Translations under genes and position numbers: made by a program
In this document: positions 17,773-25,718 of the stretch, piece after piece
How positions within the stretch are numbered: the stretch's first letter is position 1
How the letters are laid out: each line of letters opens with the position of its first letter
The notes under the pieces: model-generated
Databases searched by the model: none
The model's input: the letters and a program-made list of their open reading frames with translations, nothing else
What the model was told of the DNA's origin: nothing
Assembly (NCBI RefSeq): GCF_000472925.1
Contig: NZ_AXAS01000020.1
Location: 62,001 to 126,000 of the forward strand
Origin: Bradyrhizobium sp. Ec3.3
Lineage (GTDB): Bacteria > Pseudomonadota > Alphaproteobacteria > Rhizobiales > Xanthobacteraceae
Direction of reading: 5' to 3'
Length of the DNA stretch: 64,000 nucleotides

Positions 17773-18390
17773 CTACGAAAACACCGCATTGAACCGCTCC
17801 AGAAACCGCTTCTCGGCTCTTGCGGCCGTCCACGGCGTCAGATAGTCGCGCAGGACGGTTTCGGGCAGGCTGGGGTCGCGGCCGAACAGACGCCTGGCCT
17901 CGCTCTCGCTGAAGCCGGCGAGTTCGGTGGCCTCAAGATACGCCGCGCCGCGATCGGCGGCCTTGATGGCCTGCGTGATCTCCTCGGGCAGCGCCGCCGG
18001 CAGGCCGAAACGAATGTGGATGGCGCCGAGCAGGCGCTTCTCCACCGCCTTGTAGTGACCGTCGAGCACCGCCTTGAACGGCGAGATCATGTCGCCGATC
18101 ACGTATTCCGGGGCATCGTGCAGCAGGGCGGCGAGCCGCAGGCGCTGGTCGACGCGCGGACTTTCGTGGCGCATCACGGTTTCGACCAGCAGCGTGTGCT
18201 GGGCGACGGAGAAGATGTGCGCGCCGGTGGTCTGACCGTTCCAGCGCGCGACGCGCGCCAGCCCATGCGCGATGTCGGCGATCTCGACGTCGAGCGGCGA
18301 GGGGTCGAGCAGATCGAGGCGGCGGCCGGACAGCATGCGCTGCCAGGCGCGGGACTGCACGTCGTTTGCGGCGCGCTTTCCGGCCTTCAT
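17773..18390 (-). CDS. HD-domain phosphohydrolase (YfbR-like)
   Basis: A 205-residue HD-superfamily metal-dependent phosphohydrolase. Metal ligands are seen in FSVAQHTLLVE (His), LAALLHDAPEYVIGD (HD pair) and later ADRGAAYLEA (Asp), the spacing of 5'-deoxynucleotidase YfbR-like enzymes. The substrate is not certain. The ATG at 18390 overlaps the tag stop codon as ATGA, which decides the start over an upstream in-frame ATG within tag. It is the last gene of ygfZ-tag-HD, all with 4-base overlaps. Confidence 0.8.
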   Translation of the reverse strand: MKAGKRAANDVQSRAWQRMLSGRRLDLLDPSPLDVEIADIAHGLARVARWNGQTTGAHIFSVAQHTLLVETVMRHESPRVDQRLRLAALLHDAPEYVIGDMISPFKAVLDGHYKAVEKRLLGAIHIRFGLPAALPEEITQAIKAADRGAAYLEATELAGFSESEARRLFGRDPSLPETVLRDYLTPWTAARAEKRFLERFNAVFS

Positions 18391-19013
18391 TTGGCTTTGA
18401 GGCGAAGCTTGCGCTGCGTCTTGCCGCAGGACGCGTGGCAATGGCAGTCGACGAGATGGTCGTTGACCATGCCGGTCGCCTGCATGAAGGCATAGACGAT
18501 GGTGGGACCGACGAATTTGAAGCCGCGCGAGGACAGCTCCTTGGAAATCTGCACCGACAGCGGCGTCGACGCCGGCACGCTCGCCGTGGTCTTGAACTTG
18601 TTGACCAGAGGCCTGCCGTCGACAAAATCCCAGAGCAGCTTCGAGAAGCCGGGGCCCTTTTCCATGATCTCCAGATAGGATTTTGCGCTCGCAATCGTGC
18701 CTTCGATCTTGGCGCGGTTGCGCACGATGCCGGCATCGTTCATCAGCGCGTGGACCTTCTTCGCGTTGTAGCGCGCGATCTTCTCCGGCTGGAAGTCGTC
18801 GAAGGCTTTGCGGAAATTGTCGCGCTTGCGCAAAATCGTGATCCAGGAGAGGCCGGCCTGGAAACCGTCGAGAATCAGCTTCTCATAGAGCGCGCGGTCG
18901 TCATATTCCGGCACGCCCCACTCGGTGTCGTGATAGGCAACATACAGCGGATCTTCGCCGGGCCAGGGGCAACGCGTCAGGCCGTCGGCATGCAGGCGAG
19001 CGGCGCGGCTCAT
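18387..19013 (-). CDS. tag: DNA-3-methyladenine glycosylase I
   Basis: Base-excision repair glycosylase that removes 3-methyladenine. The 208-residue protein starts RCPWPGEDPLYVAYHDTEWGVP, the Tag signature with a zinc-binding Cys and His. The remaining zinc ligands are in HLVDCHCHASC at the C-terminus. The central FQAGLSWITILRKRDNFR is the catalytic helix-hairpin region. Start and stop both overlap neighbours as ATGA, so it is translationally coupled to ygfZ and the HD gene. Confidence 0.95.
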   Translation of the reverse strand: MSRAARLHADGLTRCPWPGEDPLYVAYHDTEWGVPEYDDRALYEKLILDGFQAGLSWITILRKRDNFRKAFDDFQPEKIARYNAKKVHALMNDAGIVRNRAKIEGTIASAKSYLEIMEKGPGFSKLLWDFVDGRPLVNKFKTTASVPASTPLSVQISKELSSRGFKFVGPTIVYAFMQATGMVNDHLVDCHCHASCGKTQRKLRLKAK

Positions 19014-19891
19014 GCGACGGGCTGTTTCGCCGGAATGCGGACCACATCGGGTTCCGCGAGTCTCACTTCAAGCCCGCCGGCGCTCAGCGTCTGTCCGGCA
19101 TCGAGCGCGTCGGCGACGCGATCGATGCGCACCAGCGCAATGCCCTTGCCCTGTGCCGTCGAGCCGATGGTGCCGACCGGCTTGTCGCCGGCGAGGATGG
19201 TGGCGCCCGGCTCGGGCGAGGGGCCGTCGAGCAGCACCTTGACGCTGCGGGTGCGCGCGGTGCCGCGATGCTGCATGCGCGAGACCACCTCCTGGCCGAC
19301 ATAGCAGCCCTTGTCGAAATCGACGCCTGCGAGCCGATCCATGTTGGTCTCGTGCGGGAATGCATCGCCATACATGAAATCAAGCCCGCCGCGCGGCACG
19401 CCGAGTGCAATGCGATGCGCCTCATATTCGGACGCCTCGACGAGCTCGGCACCGATCAGCGCGGCGAGCTTCTCCTTGAGTTCCGCGGGGATCAGGGTGC
19501 GAAACCCGAGCCGCTCGTCGCGCGGGTCGGTGAAAGACAGGTCGGGCTGGGCGGCAGGCGTGCCGTCCCAGCCTGCGAGCACGCCGAGATCATCAGAGAG
19601 ATTTTCCACAGTGACCTTGGCGCGCAGCTTGTAGAACTTCAGCTTGGTGGCGAGGGTTTCCGCGAGCGCCTTCGGGCAGTCGATCAGGAAGCCGCCGCCA
19701 TGGCCGGCGGGTGCCTCCGTGATCAGGAAATCCACGATGATCTTGCCCTGCGGCGTCAACAGCGCGCCGAATCGGCCGAGCCCGGGCTTGAGCCTGCCAA
19801 TATCCGTGGTGAACAGGCCGTTGAGGAAGCTCTGCGCGTCCTCGCCTGCGACCTTGACCACTCCCCGATCGGGGAGAAACGCTGCCTTCAT
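19010..19891 (-). CDS. ygfZ: Folate-binding YgfZ/T-like protein (Fe-S cluster assembly and repair)
   Basis: Tetrahydrofolate-binding protein related to aminomethyltransferase that supports Fe-S enzymes. The hallmark motif is present as FDKGCYVGQEVVSRMQHRG near residue 185. With the start at ATG 19891 the protein is 293 residues and begins MKAAFLPDRGVVKVAG, as the family does; an ATG at 19912 (MSQEIFAM) is possible. It is divergent from the dihydroorotase gene with about 100 bp between them. Downstream it overlaps tag by 4 bases. Confidence 0.9.
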   Translation of the reverse strand: MKAAFLPDRGVVKVAGEDAQSFLNGLFTTDIGRLKPGLGRFGALLTPQGKIIVDFLITEAPAGHGGGFLIDCPKALAETLATKLKFYKLRAKVTVENLSDDLGVLAGWDGTPAAQPDLSFTDPRDERLGFRTLIPAELKEKLAALIGAELVEASEYEAHRIALGVPRGGLDFMYGDAFPHETNMDRLAGVDFDKGCYVGQEVVSRMQHRGTARTRSVKVLLDGPSPEPGATILAGDKPVGTIGSTAQGKGIALVRIDRVADALDAGQTLSAGGLEVRLAEPDVVRIPAKQPVA

Positions 19892-19994
19892 TGCGAAAAT
19901 CTCTTGCGACATGCCGGCTTCGAACGTAAGCCCGCCCTGCTTAAACGACAAGGCCTCGAGCCCTGCGCCTGAGGGATGAGAGAGACTGATAGCC

Positions 19995-21329
19995 ATGACC
20001 CAGCGTTTTGACGTGATCCTGAAATCCGGCACGGTGGTCAATCAGGACGGCGAGGGCGTCCGCGACATCGGCATTGTGGCTGGCCGCATCGCGGAGATCG
20101 GATCGCTCGCGCAAGGCGCGGCGGCGGAGGTCGTCGACTGCAAGGGCCTGCACATCCTGCCCGGCGTGATCGACACGCAGGTGCATTTCCGCGAGCCGGG
20201 GCTGACGCACAAGGAAGATCTCGAGACCGGTTCGCGCAGCGCCGTGATGGGCGGCGTCACGGCCGTGTTCGAGATGCCGAACACCTCGCCGCTCACGGTG
20301 ACGGAGGTCGATTTCACCGACAAGGTGAAGCGCGGCCATCACCGCATGCATTGCGATTTCGCCTTCTTCATCGGCGGTACGCGCGAGAACGTGCAGGATC
20401 TGCCGCATCTCGAGCGTGCGCCGGGCTGCGCCGGCGTGAAGGTGTTCATCGGCTCCTCGACCGGCGCGCTGCTGGTGGAGGACGATGACAGCCTGCGCCG
20501 CATCTTCCAGGTGATCCGCCGCCGCGCCTCGTTCCACGCGGAGGACGAATATCGCCTCAACGAGCGCAAGTCGATGCGCATCGAGGGCGATGCGCGCTCG
20601 CATCCCGTGTGGCGCGACGAAGCCGCAGCGCTGATGGCGACGCAGCGCCTCGTGAGGCTCGCGCGCGAGACGGGCAGGCGCATCCACGTGCTGCACATCT
20701 CGACCAAGGAAGAGATCGAGTTCCTGCGCGACCACAAGGATGTCGCATCCTGCGAGGCGACGCCGCATCACCTCACCATGTCCGCGCCCGAATGCTATGA
20801 GCAGCTCGGCACGCTCGCCCAGATGAATCCGCCGGTGCGCTCGGCCGATCACCGCGCCGGTATCTGGCGCGGCATCGAGCAGGGCATCATCGACATCCTC
20901 GGCTCCGACCACGCGCCGCATACGCTGGAGGAGAAGGCCAAGACCTATCCGGCCTCGCCCTCGGGCATGACCGGCGTGCAGACGCTGGTGCCCTTGATGC
21001 TCGACCACGTCAATGCCGGCCGGCTGTCGCTCACCCGCTTCGTCGATCTCAGCAGCGCCGGCCCCGCGCGCATCTTCAACATCGCCTGCAAGGGCCGCAT
21101 CGCCGCTGGCTATGACGCCGACTTCACCATCGTGGACCTCAAGCGCAGCGAGACCATCACCAACAAATGGATCGCCTCCAAAGCCGCCTGGACGCCTTAC
21201 GACGGCGTGCGCGTCACGGGCTGGCCGGTCGGCACCTTCGTCCGCGGTAAGCGCGTGATGTGGCAAGGCGAGCTGGTGGCGCCGTCGCAAGGCGAGCCGG
21301 TGCGGTTTCTGGAGACGCTGAAGCAGTAG
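19995..21329 (+). CDS. pyrC: Dihydroorotase, class I
   Basis: Cyclises carbamoyl-aspartate to dihydroorotate in pyrimidine synthesis. The 444-residue amidohydrolase shows PGVIDTQVHFREPG near residue 57, GVTAVFEMPNT, and DILGSDHAPHTLEEK near residue 300. In the first metal motif the usual His-x-His is Gln-Val-His here. That variant is, from memory, seen in other bacterial dihydroorotases, so I still call it active. The strong GAGAGA upstream of the ATG supports the start. A C-terminal RGKRVMWQGEL is typical of the family. Confidence 0.9.
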   Translation: MTQRFDVILKSGTVVNQDGEGVRDIGIVAGRIAEIGSLAQGAAAEVVDCKGLHILPGVIDTQVHFREPGLTHKEDLETGSRSAVMGGVTAVFEMPNTSPLTVTEVDFTDKVKRGHHRMHCDFAFFIGGTRENVQDLPHLERAPGCAGVKVFIGSSTGALLVEDDDSLRRIFQVIRRRASFHAEDEYRLNERKSMRIEGDARSHPVWRDEAAALMATQRLVRLARETGRRIHVLHISTKEEIEFLRDHKDVASCEATPHHLTMSAPECYEQLGTLAQMNPPVRSADHRAGIWRGIEQGIIDILGSDHAPHTLEEKAKTYPASPSGMTGVQTLVPLMLDHVNAGRLSLTRFVDLSSAGPARIFNIACKGRIAAGYDADFTIVDLKRSETITNKWIASKAAWTPYDGVRVTGWPVGTFVRGKRVMWQGELVAPSQGEPVRFLETLKQ

Positions 21330-21379
21330 GGTTTGGGTGAAGGGCGGCCGTTGCGCTCAGATGCGCGCAACATTCTCCG

Positions 21380-21505
21380 CTGTCGTCCTGGCGAAAGCCA
21401 GGACCCATAACCCCGACCGGAAGTTGTTATGAAGACTGGTGGCCAACTTCGTTCGCCACAACTCAATCCTGTGGTAATGGGTCCTGGCTTTCGCCAGGAC
21501 GACAC
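21380..21505. repeat. Interspersed palindromic repeat, copy 2 of family A
   Basis: A 126-bp element with terminal inverted repeats CTGTCGTCCTGGCGAAAGCC and its near-complement, and an internal CCTGTGGTAATGGG. It is related to the copies at 2249 and 27061. It lies between pyrC and the sulfurtransferase and could act as a transcript-end structure for pyrC. Confidence 0.8.
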
Positions 21506-21528
21506 TAGGGAGGCATGGGAGGGCACCA

Positions 21529-22407
21529 ATGACCCGACTGGCACCGCTCGTCACCACCGAACGGCTCGCCGCCATGCTCGGCCAGCCCGAGTTGCGCATC
21601 TACGATTGCACGACCTACAACGAGCCCGTGCCGCAGGGCAGCGACGTGCCGTACATCGCCGTGCCCGGCGACAAGACGTTCGCGGCCGGCCACATTCCCG
21701 GCGCCGATTTCCTCGATCTTCAAGGCGAGTTCTCCGACACCTCCGCACGTCCGCTCTTCATGATGCCGGCGACCGCGCAGCTCGAGGCCGCCTTCGGCCG
21801 CCACGGCCTCGATGCCTCCAAGACCATCGTGCTCTACAGCATCGGCACCATGATGTGGGCGACCCGGTTCTGGTGGATGCTGCGCTCGCTCGGCGTCGAT
21901 GCGCGCGTGCTGGACGGCGGCTTCGACAAATGGAAGGCCGAAGGGCGACCAGTCGAGCAGGGGGCGCCGGGCGGTTATCCGGAGACGATATTCAAGGCCG
22001 CGCCGCGCGAGGGCTTCTTCGTCGACAAATCCGCCGTGCTGGCGCGGATCGACGATTCCTCCACCATGATCGTCAACGCGCTCGGGCCACAGTTTCATCG
22101 CGGACTGGAACCGAGTCGCTATGGCAGGCCCGGCCGCATTCCCGGCAGTGTGAACGTGCCGGCCGCAACGCTCGTCAATGCCGCCGACAAGACGCTGACC
22201 GCGCTCGCCGATGCCGAAGCAAAGTTCGCGGCCCAGGGCATCACGCGCGACAAGAACGTGATCTGCTATTGCGGCGGCGGCATCTCGGCGACGATCGATC
22301 TCCTCATGCTGACGCAGCTCGGCTACGACAAGCTCACGCTCTACGACGGTTCCATGGGCGAATGGGCCAGGGATCCCGGGCTGCCGATCGAGACGGACAA
22401 AGAGTAG
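21529..22407 (+). CDS. Two-domain sulfurtransferase (thiosulfate/3-mercaptopyruvate type)
   Basis: A 292-residue tandem rhodanese. The inactive N-terminal domain has AAGHIPGADFLDLQGEFSD, and the C-terminal domain carries the catalytic loop ICYCGGGISA with the active cysteine near residue 246. The loop is not the CRKGVT of thiosulfate-specific enzymes nor a clean CG(S/T)GVT of mercaptopyruvate enzymes, so the donor is uncertain. GGGAGGG precedes the ATG. It is followed after 60 bp by the ECF sigma gene with its own promoter. Confidence 0.85.
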   Translation: MTRLAPLVTTERLAAMLGQPELRIYDCTTYNEPVPQGSDVPYIAVPGDKTFAAGHIPGADFLDLQGEFSDTSARPLFMMPATAQLEAAFGRHGLDASKTIVLYSIGTMMWATRFWWMLRSLGVDARVLDGGFDKWKAEGRPVEQGAPGGYPETIFKAAPREGFFVDKSAVLARIDDSSTMIVNALGPQFHRGLEPSRYGRPGRIPGSVNVPAATLVNAADKTLTALADAEAKFAAQGITRDKNVICYCGGGISATIDLLMLTQLGYDKLTLYDGSMGEWARDPGLPIETDKE

Positions 22408-22414
22408 ATTGGCG

Positions 22415-22442
22415 GGAACCTTTTGGGCGGGCCTGCATCCAA
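22415..22442 (+). promoter_or_regulatory. ECF-type promoter upstream of the sigma factor gene
   Basis: GGAACC at 22415-22420 and CATCCAA at 22436-22442 with 15 bases between. The identical pair with identical spacing lies at 23170-23197. It places the start site about 20 bases before the GTG of the sigma gene. This suggests autoregulation. Confidence 0.7.
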
Positions 22443-22467
22443 TGTGCGGAAAAGCTGGAGACGAGCC

Positions 22468-23163
22468 GTGACCGCCATCCGTCGCACTGCAATATCGGAA
22501 GCCACAGGCCTGACCGAGGCCGAACTGGTCGAGCGCGCCCGTGCCCGCGACGAGGCGGCGCTGCGCGCGATCATGCAGGCCAACAATCGCAGGCTCTATC
22601 GGCTGGCTCGCGGCATCCTGCGCAACGACAGCGAGGCCGAGGATGTGGTGCAGGAGACCTATGTGCGGGCGTTTACGCATCTCGACGGCTTTCGCGGCGA
22701 GTCCGGCCTGTCGACCTGGCTGTCGCGCATTGCCATCAACGAGGCGCTCGGCCGGGTGAGAAGCCGGAAGATGCACGTCGAGCTCGGCGCGCTGCCGGAG
22801 GCAACGCTTGAAGCCCAGATCATCCAGTTTCCCGTGTCCTCCGCCGCAGGCGATCCGGAAAAATCCATGGCCCAACGTGAAATCCAGCGCGTCGTCGAGC
22901 ACGCTGTCGATGAATTGCCAGATGCCTTCCGCATGGTCTTCATCGCGCGCGTGATGGAGGGCATGACCATCGAGGAGACGGCGGAACTGCTCGGCGTCAA
23001 ACCGGAGACCGTGAAGACGCGGCTGCATCGGGCTCGCGCAATGCTGCGGGAAAATGTCGAGAAGAAGATTGGGCCGGTGGTGATGGATGCGTTCCCGTTT
23101 GCCGGCCAGCGCTGTGAGCGCCTGACCGAGGTCGTGCTGAAGCGGCTCGGCGTCGGCGTGTAA
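22468..23163 (+). CDS. ECF-family RNA polymerase sigma factor
   Basis: Extracytoplasmic-function sigma factor of 231 residues. Region 2 is seen as RRLYRLARGILRNDSEAEDVVQETYVRAF near residues 50-78 and region 4 as GMTIEETAELLGVKPETVKTRLHRAR near residues 168-195. A 30-residue C-terminal extension follows (MDAFPFAGQRCERLTEVVLKRL), a feature of some rhizobial ECF groups. The start is GTG 22468 because GGAG lies 7 bases before it. There is no anti-sigma gene beside it. The following DUF4142 and cupredoxin genes share its promoter motif and are its likely regulon. Confidence 0.9.
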   Translation: MTAIRRTAISEATGLTEAELVERARARDEAALRAIMQANNRRLYRLARGILRNDSEAEDVVQETYVRAFTHLDGFRGESGLSTWLSRIAINEALGRVRSRKMHVELGALPEATLEAQIIQFPVSSAAGDPEKSMAQREIQRVVEHAVDELPDAFRMVFIARVMEGMTIEETAELLGVKPETVKTRLHRARAMLRENVEKKIGPVVMDAFPFAGQRCERLTEVVLKRLGVGV

Positions 23164-23169
23164 TTCTCA

Positions 23170-23197
23170 GGAACCTTTATCGGAATTTCCCATCCAA
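23170..23197 (+). promoter_or_regulatory. ECF-type promoter upstream of the DUF4142 gene
   Basis: GGAACC at 23170-23175, 15 bases, then CATCCAA at 23191-23197, matching exactly the promoter of the preceding sigma gene. The leader to the DUF4142 ATG is about 45-50 bases. Confidence 0.7.
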
Positions 23198-23251
23198 CTC
23201 CTGTGCAGGTCATACGCCGGATGAGTTCCGGCACCACAGGAGTGTCAAATC

Positions 23252-23785
23252 ATGTTCGTCCGATGGAGCGCGGCGATCGCCACGATCGCTCTTTTTGTCA
23301 GCCCTGCCTTCGTGCAGGGCGCCGGAGCGGCTGACAAGCCGACCGATCCGCAGATCGCCCATATCGCCTACACCGCGGGCGTGATCGACATCAATGCCGC
23401 CAAGCAGGCTCTGAAGAAAGCCAAGAACAAGGACGTGAAGGCTTTCGCGCAGGACATGGTGCGCGACCATGAGGCGGTCAACAAGCAGGCGCTCGCGCTG
23501 GTGAAGAAGCTCAAGGTAACACCCGAAGACAACGACACCAGCCGCACGCTCACTAAACAGGCGAACGACAAGCTCGCCGAGCTTTCGAAGCTCAAAGGTG
23601 CGGACTTCGACAAGGCCTATGTCGACAACGAGGTCGCCTACCACAAGGCAGTCGACAGCGCGCTGGAGACTCAGCTCATTCCCTCCGCGGACAATGCGGA
23701 GCTGAAGGGGCTGTTGCAGACGGGTTTGAAGATTTTCCAGGGCCATGAACAGCATGCCGAGCACGTCGCGGCCGAGCTGAAATAG
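23252..23785 (+). CDS. DUF4142 secreted helical protein
   Basis: A 177-residue exported protein with a signal peptide (hydrophobic 6-20, ending GAGAA). The mature part is all-helical: DPQIAHIAYTAGVIDINAAKQA, then KNKDVKAFAQDMVRDHEAVNKQAL, the core pattern of DUF4142, and a final HEQHAEHVAAEL. The family has a ferritin-like four-helix fold and is linked with stress loci; its function is unknown. GGAG precedes the ATG. It lies between the ECF sigma gene and the cupredoxin, 10 bp before the latter. Confidence 0.9.
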   Translation: MFVRWSAAIATIALFVSPAFVQGAGAADKPTDPQIAHIAYTAGVIDINAAKQALKKAKNKDVKAFAQDMVRDHEAVNKQALALVKKLKVTPEDNDTSRTLTKQANDKLAELSKLKGADFDKAYVDNEVAYHKAVDSALETQLIPSADNAELKGLLQTGLKIFQGHEQHAEHVAAELK

Positions 23786-23795
23786 GCGGGAGGCG

Positions 23796-24113
23796 ATGAT
23801 GCCGGGACGGCTGTTGGCGATGATCGCAATCGTGCTCGCGTCGATGCTGGTCCAGGCGCGCGCCGCGACCGTGCAGATCTCGATGGAGAATCTCGAGATC
23901 TCGCCGGCCGAGGTCTCGGCGAAGGTCGGCGACACCATCGAGTGGGTCAACAAAGACGTCTTCGCGCACACGGCGACGGCGAACAACGGCGATTTCGACG
24001 TGAGCCTGCCGGCGAAGAAATCGGCGACGTTCGTCGTGAAGAAGAAGGGGGCGGTGGAGTATTATTGCCGCTACCATCCGAACATGAAAGCGACGCTGAA
24101 AGTAGAGCCGTGA
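23796..24113 (+). CDS. Cupredoxin (amicyanin/plastocyanin-like) periplasmic copper protein
   Basis: A 105-residue type I copper protein. The signal peptide occupies residues 1-23. The mature beta-sandwich carries the full copper ligand set: His58 (FAHTAT), Cys91, His94 and Met97 (YYCRYHPNM). The short ligand loop is of the amicyanin type. It starts 10 bp after the DUF4142 gene, so it is in the same operon under ECF control. Likely an electron-transfer or copper/oxidative stress role in the periplasm; the partner is unknown. Confidence 0.9.
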   Translation: MMPGRLLAMIAIVLASMLVQARAATVQISMENLEISPAEVSAKVGDTIEWVNKDVFAHTATANNGDFDVSLPAKKSATFVVKKKGAVEYYCRYHPNMKATLKVEP

Positions 24114-24246
24114 CGTTTTCTTGTCGGTATCGGGAAAAACTCCCCGGCGCTTTGCGGACTATTGCTTATCTCGTGACGCGCGCCTTCGTGCGATCATGAG
24201 CACAGCCATCGCGACCTGTCGTGGGGTCATTCATCCCTAGACTTCG

Positions 24247-24274
24247 CCCCGCCTCTCCCGGCGGGGTGATTTTT
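24247..24274 (+). terminator. Terminator downstream of the cupredoxin gene
   Basis: 7-bp GC stem (CCCCGCC / GGCGGGG) with a 6-base loop followed by TGATTTTT. It lies 134 bp after the cupredoxin stop and just before the convergent gene. Confidence 0.65.
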
Positions 24275-24276
24275 GG

Positions 24277-24543
24277 CTACTGCTTCGCCAGTCCGACCGA
24301 GAACTCGCCGTTGCGAATGCGGGCGGGAAAACCCTCGACGAATTTCGCCACCGCATCCTCGCCATAGGTGCCGACGAGCTCGGCGAGCGCGGCGAACAGG
24401 CTCGCCTGCGCGAGACAATCGCCGTCGACGCCGTCATGGCGCGCTTCCGCCCATGCCTCGTTGAGATAGCTGAGCGCGGCCTGCTTCTGCTCGTGGTCGG
24501 GCAGTGGCGCGCGGGCGGGGGCGTAGGACACGGGAATGCTCAT
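24277..24543 (-). CDS. Small conserved hypothetical protein
   Basis: An 88-residue acidic, mostly helical protein (HEQKQAALSYLNEAWAEARHDG, then ASLFAALAELVGTYGEDAVAKFVEGFPARIRNGEFS). No signal peptide or membrane segment. The pattern is like small rhizobial proteins of unknown role. Convergent with the cupredoxin operon. Confidence 0.6.
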   Translation of the reverse strand: MSIPVSYAPARAPLPDHEQKQAALSYLNEAWAEARHDGVDGDCLAQASLFAALAELVGTYGEDAVAKFVEGFPARIRNGEFSVGLAKQ

Positions 24544-24700
24544 GAAGCTCGGAACAGGCTGGAGGCGCGATCCACTGCGATGCGCTGCGTGAGAGGTGTA
24601 GCACGCAGATTAACGCCGCCTAGGCCACATCTTTAGGAAAGGTTAACGGAGGTGAACAATGTGGATGAGTTGTTCCAGCGACACATCCGGTAGTGCCAAA

Positions 24701-24830
24701 TCCTCATGGTGAGGAGGCGCGGAACGCGCGTCTCCGGACGATGCTCGCATCGCCGGGCGAACCATGCAGGCCCGGCTGATGCAGCTCGACCTTACATCCT
24801 TCGAGACGCCTGCTCCGCAGGGATGAGGGT
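24701..24830. repeat. Bradyrhizobium-type interspersed repeat in the 24.54-24.85 kb gap
   Basis: The 310-bp gene-free gap contains a unit opening TCCTCATGGTGAGG and closing with a CATCCTTCGAGACGC block and GGATGAGGGT, which are complementary ends. A 69-codon frame across it is an accident of the repeat. Nothing else is seen in the gap. Confidence 0.6.
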
Positions 24831-24853
24831 TGGCAGTTGAAGGCGGCGGCAAT

Positions 24854-25231
24854 TCAGTTCGCGTAGCGCGCCGTGAGGTCGCGGGAGATCTTCGAACCTT
24901 CCTCGATGTAGCGGCGGATCGCTACCGTCGCGGCCGGCGTACAGCTCCGGTAGGTCTGTTGGAAACCGTTATAGCCGCGGTTGAAGCCGGCGATCATGCG
25001 GGTGCGGCGCTCGCCGGAGGGGGTTTCGGCGTCGATCAACGCCTGCATCTCGTTGCGCCATTTGTTGCCTTCGTTGGCCCCGCAGATGCCGCGCAGATAG
25101 TGCAGGCCGCCGAGGATTTCCGCCAGCCGCTGCAAATCGCCGTCGAACGGCGCAGCCACGTCCTGGGCCCGGGCGGGCAGGACGGCGCAGGCCAGAATCA
25201 GGGCCAAAACGGCCGGAAATCGCGTGGACAT
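24854..25231 (-). CDS. TIGR02301-family secreted protein
   Basis: A 125-residue exported protein with signal peptide (residues 1-22, ending ARA). The body shows RLAEILGGLHYLRGICGANEGNKWRNEM and GFNRGYNGFQQTYRSCTPAA, with two cysteines likely paired. These match the alphaproteobacterial TIGR02301 family of unknown function. It is in a minus-strand run with the Nudix and hypothetical genes. Confidence 0.8.
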   Translation of the reverse strand: MSTRFPAVLALILACAVLPARAQDVAAPFDGDLQRLAEILGGLHYLRGICGANEGNKWRNEMQALIDAETPSGERRTRMIAGFNRGYNGFQQTYRSCTPAATVAIRRYIEEGSKISRDLTARYAN

Positions 25232-25285
25232 CGGCGGCGTGTATGCCCCTTAAGGGCGGCAGACGCAAGGCGGCCACACGGGCCG

Positions 25286-25708
25286 TCAGGACCCGATCAG
25301 GCGCTTTGCGGCCTGGATGACTTCGTCCAGCCCGCCGGTGAGCTTGAGGTTGCCGAGGCTGCCCAGCGCGTCGGGAGCGAGCCAGCGGAAATCGTCGAGC
25401 TCCTCGTTCAGAACCGGCTCCCTGGCCGTCCAGCGCGCCGCAAAGGACATGATCAGGTAGTGGCCGGCACCGCCGGTCGACGGCAGCACCTCGCGCCAGC
25501 CGGCAAGGCCGACGATGTCGATGGCGAGCCCGGTTTCCTCGTCGACCTCGCGCGCCAGCGCCTGGTGCAGCGATTCGCCGAACTCGACCCGGCCGCCCGG
25601 CAGCGAATAGAAGCCCTTGGCCGGCGAGCGGGCGCGGCGAACCAGCAGCACCTTGCCGTCGCGGAAGATCGCGGCGCTGACGGCGAGCTGGGGATGGCTC
25701 GGCTGCAC
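25286..25708 (-). CDS. Nudix hydrolase
   Basis: A 140-residue pyrophosphohydrolase with a perfect Nudix box: G-x5-E-x7-REVDEETGL, at residues 39-61. The N-terminus PQLAVSAAIFRDGKVLLVRRA resembles MutT/ADP-ribose type enzymes; the substrate cannot be told. It starts with GTG preceded by GAGG. The upstream hypothetical gene ends 10 bp before it. Confidence 0.85.
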   Translation of the reverse strand: MQPSHPQLAVSAAIFRDGKVLLVRRARSPAKGFYSLPGGRVEFGESLHQALAREVDEETGLAIDIVGLAGWREVLPSTGGAGHYLIMSFAARWTAREPVLNEELDDFRWLAPDALGSLGNLKLTGGLDEVIQAAKRLIGS

Positions 25709-25718
25709 GGTGTCGGCC

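Noticed and set aside
22468..24113. EcfG-type promoters (GGAAC-N16/17-CGTT) for the ECF cassette
   Set aside because: The GGAAC part fits, but the -10 is CATCCAA rather than CGTT, and it is shared by both sites, so a different ECF specificity is more likely.
24643..24852. 69-codon minus-strand frame
   Set aside because: Lies within an interspersed repeat and has no protein-like pattern.
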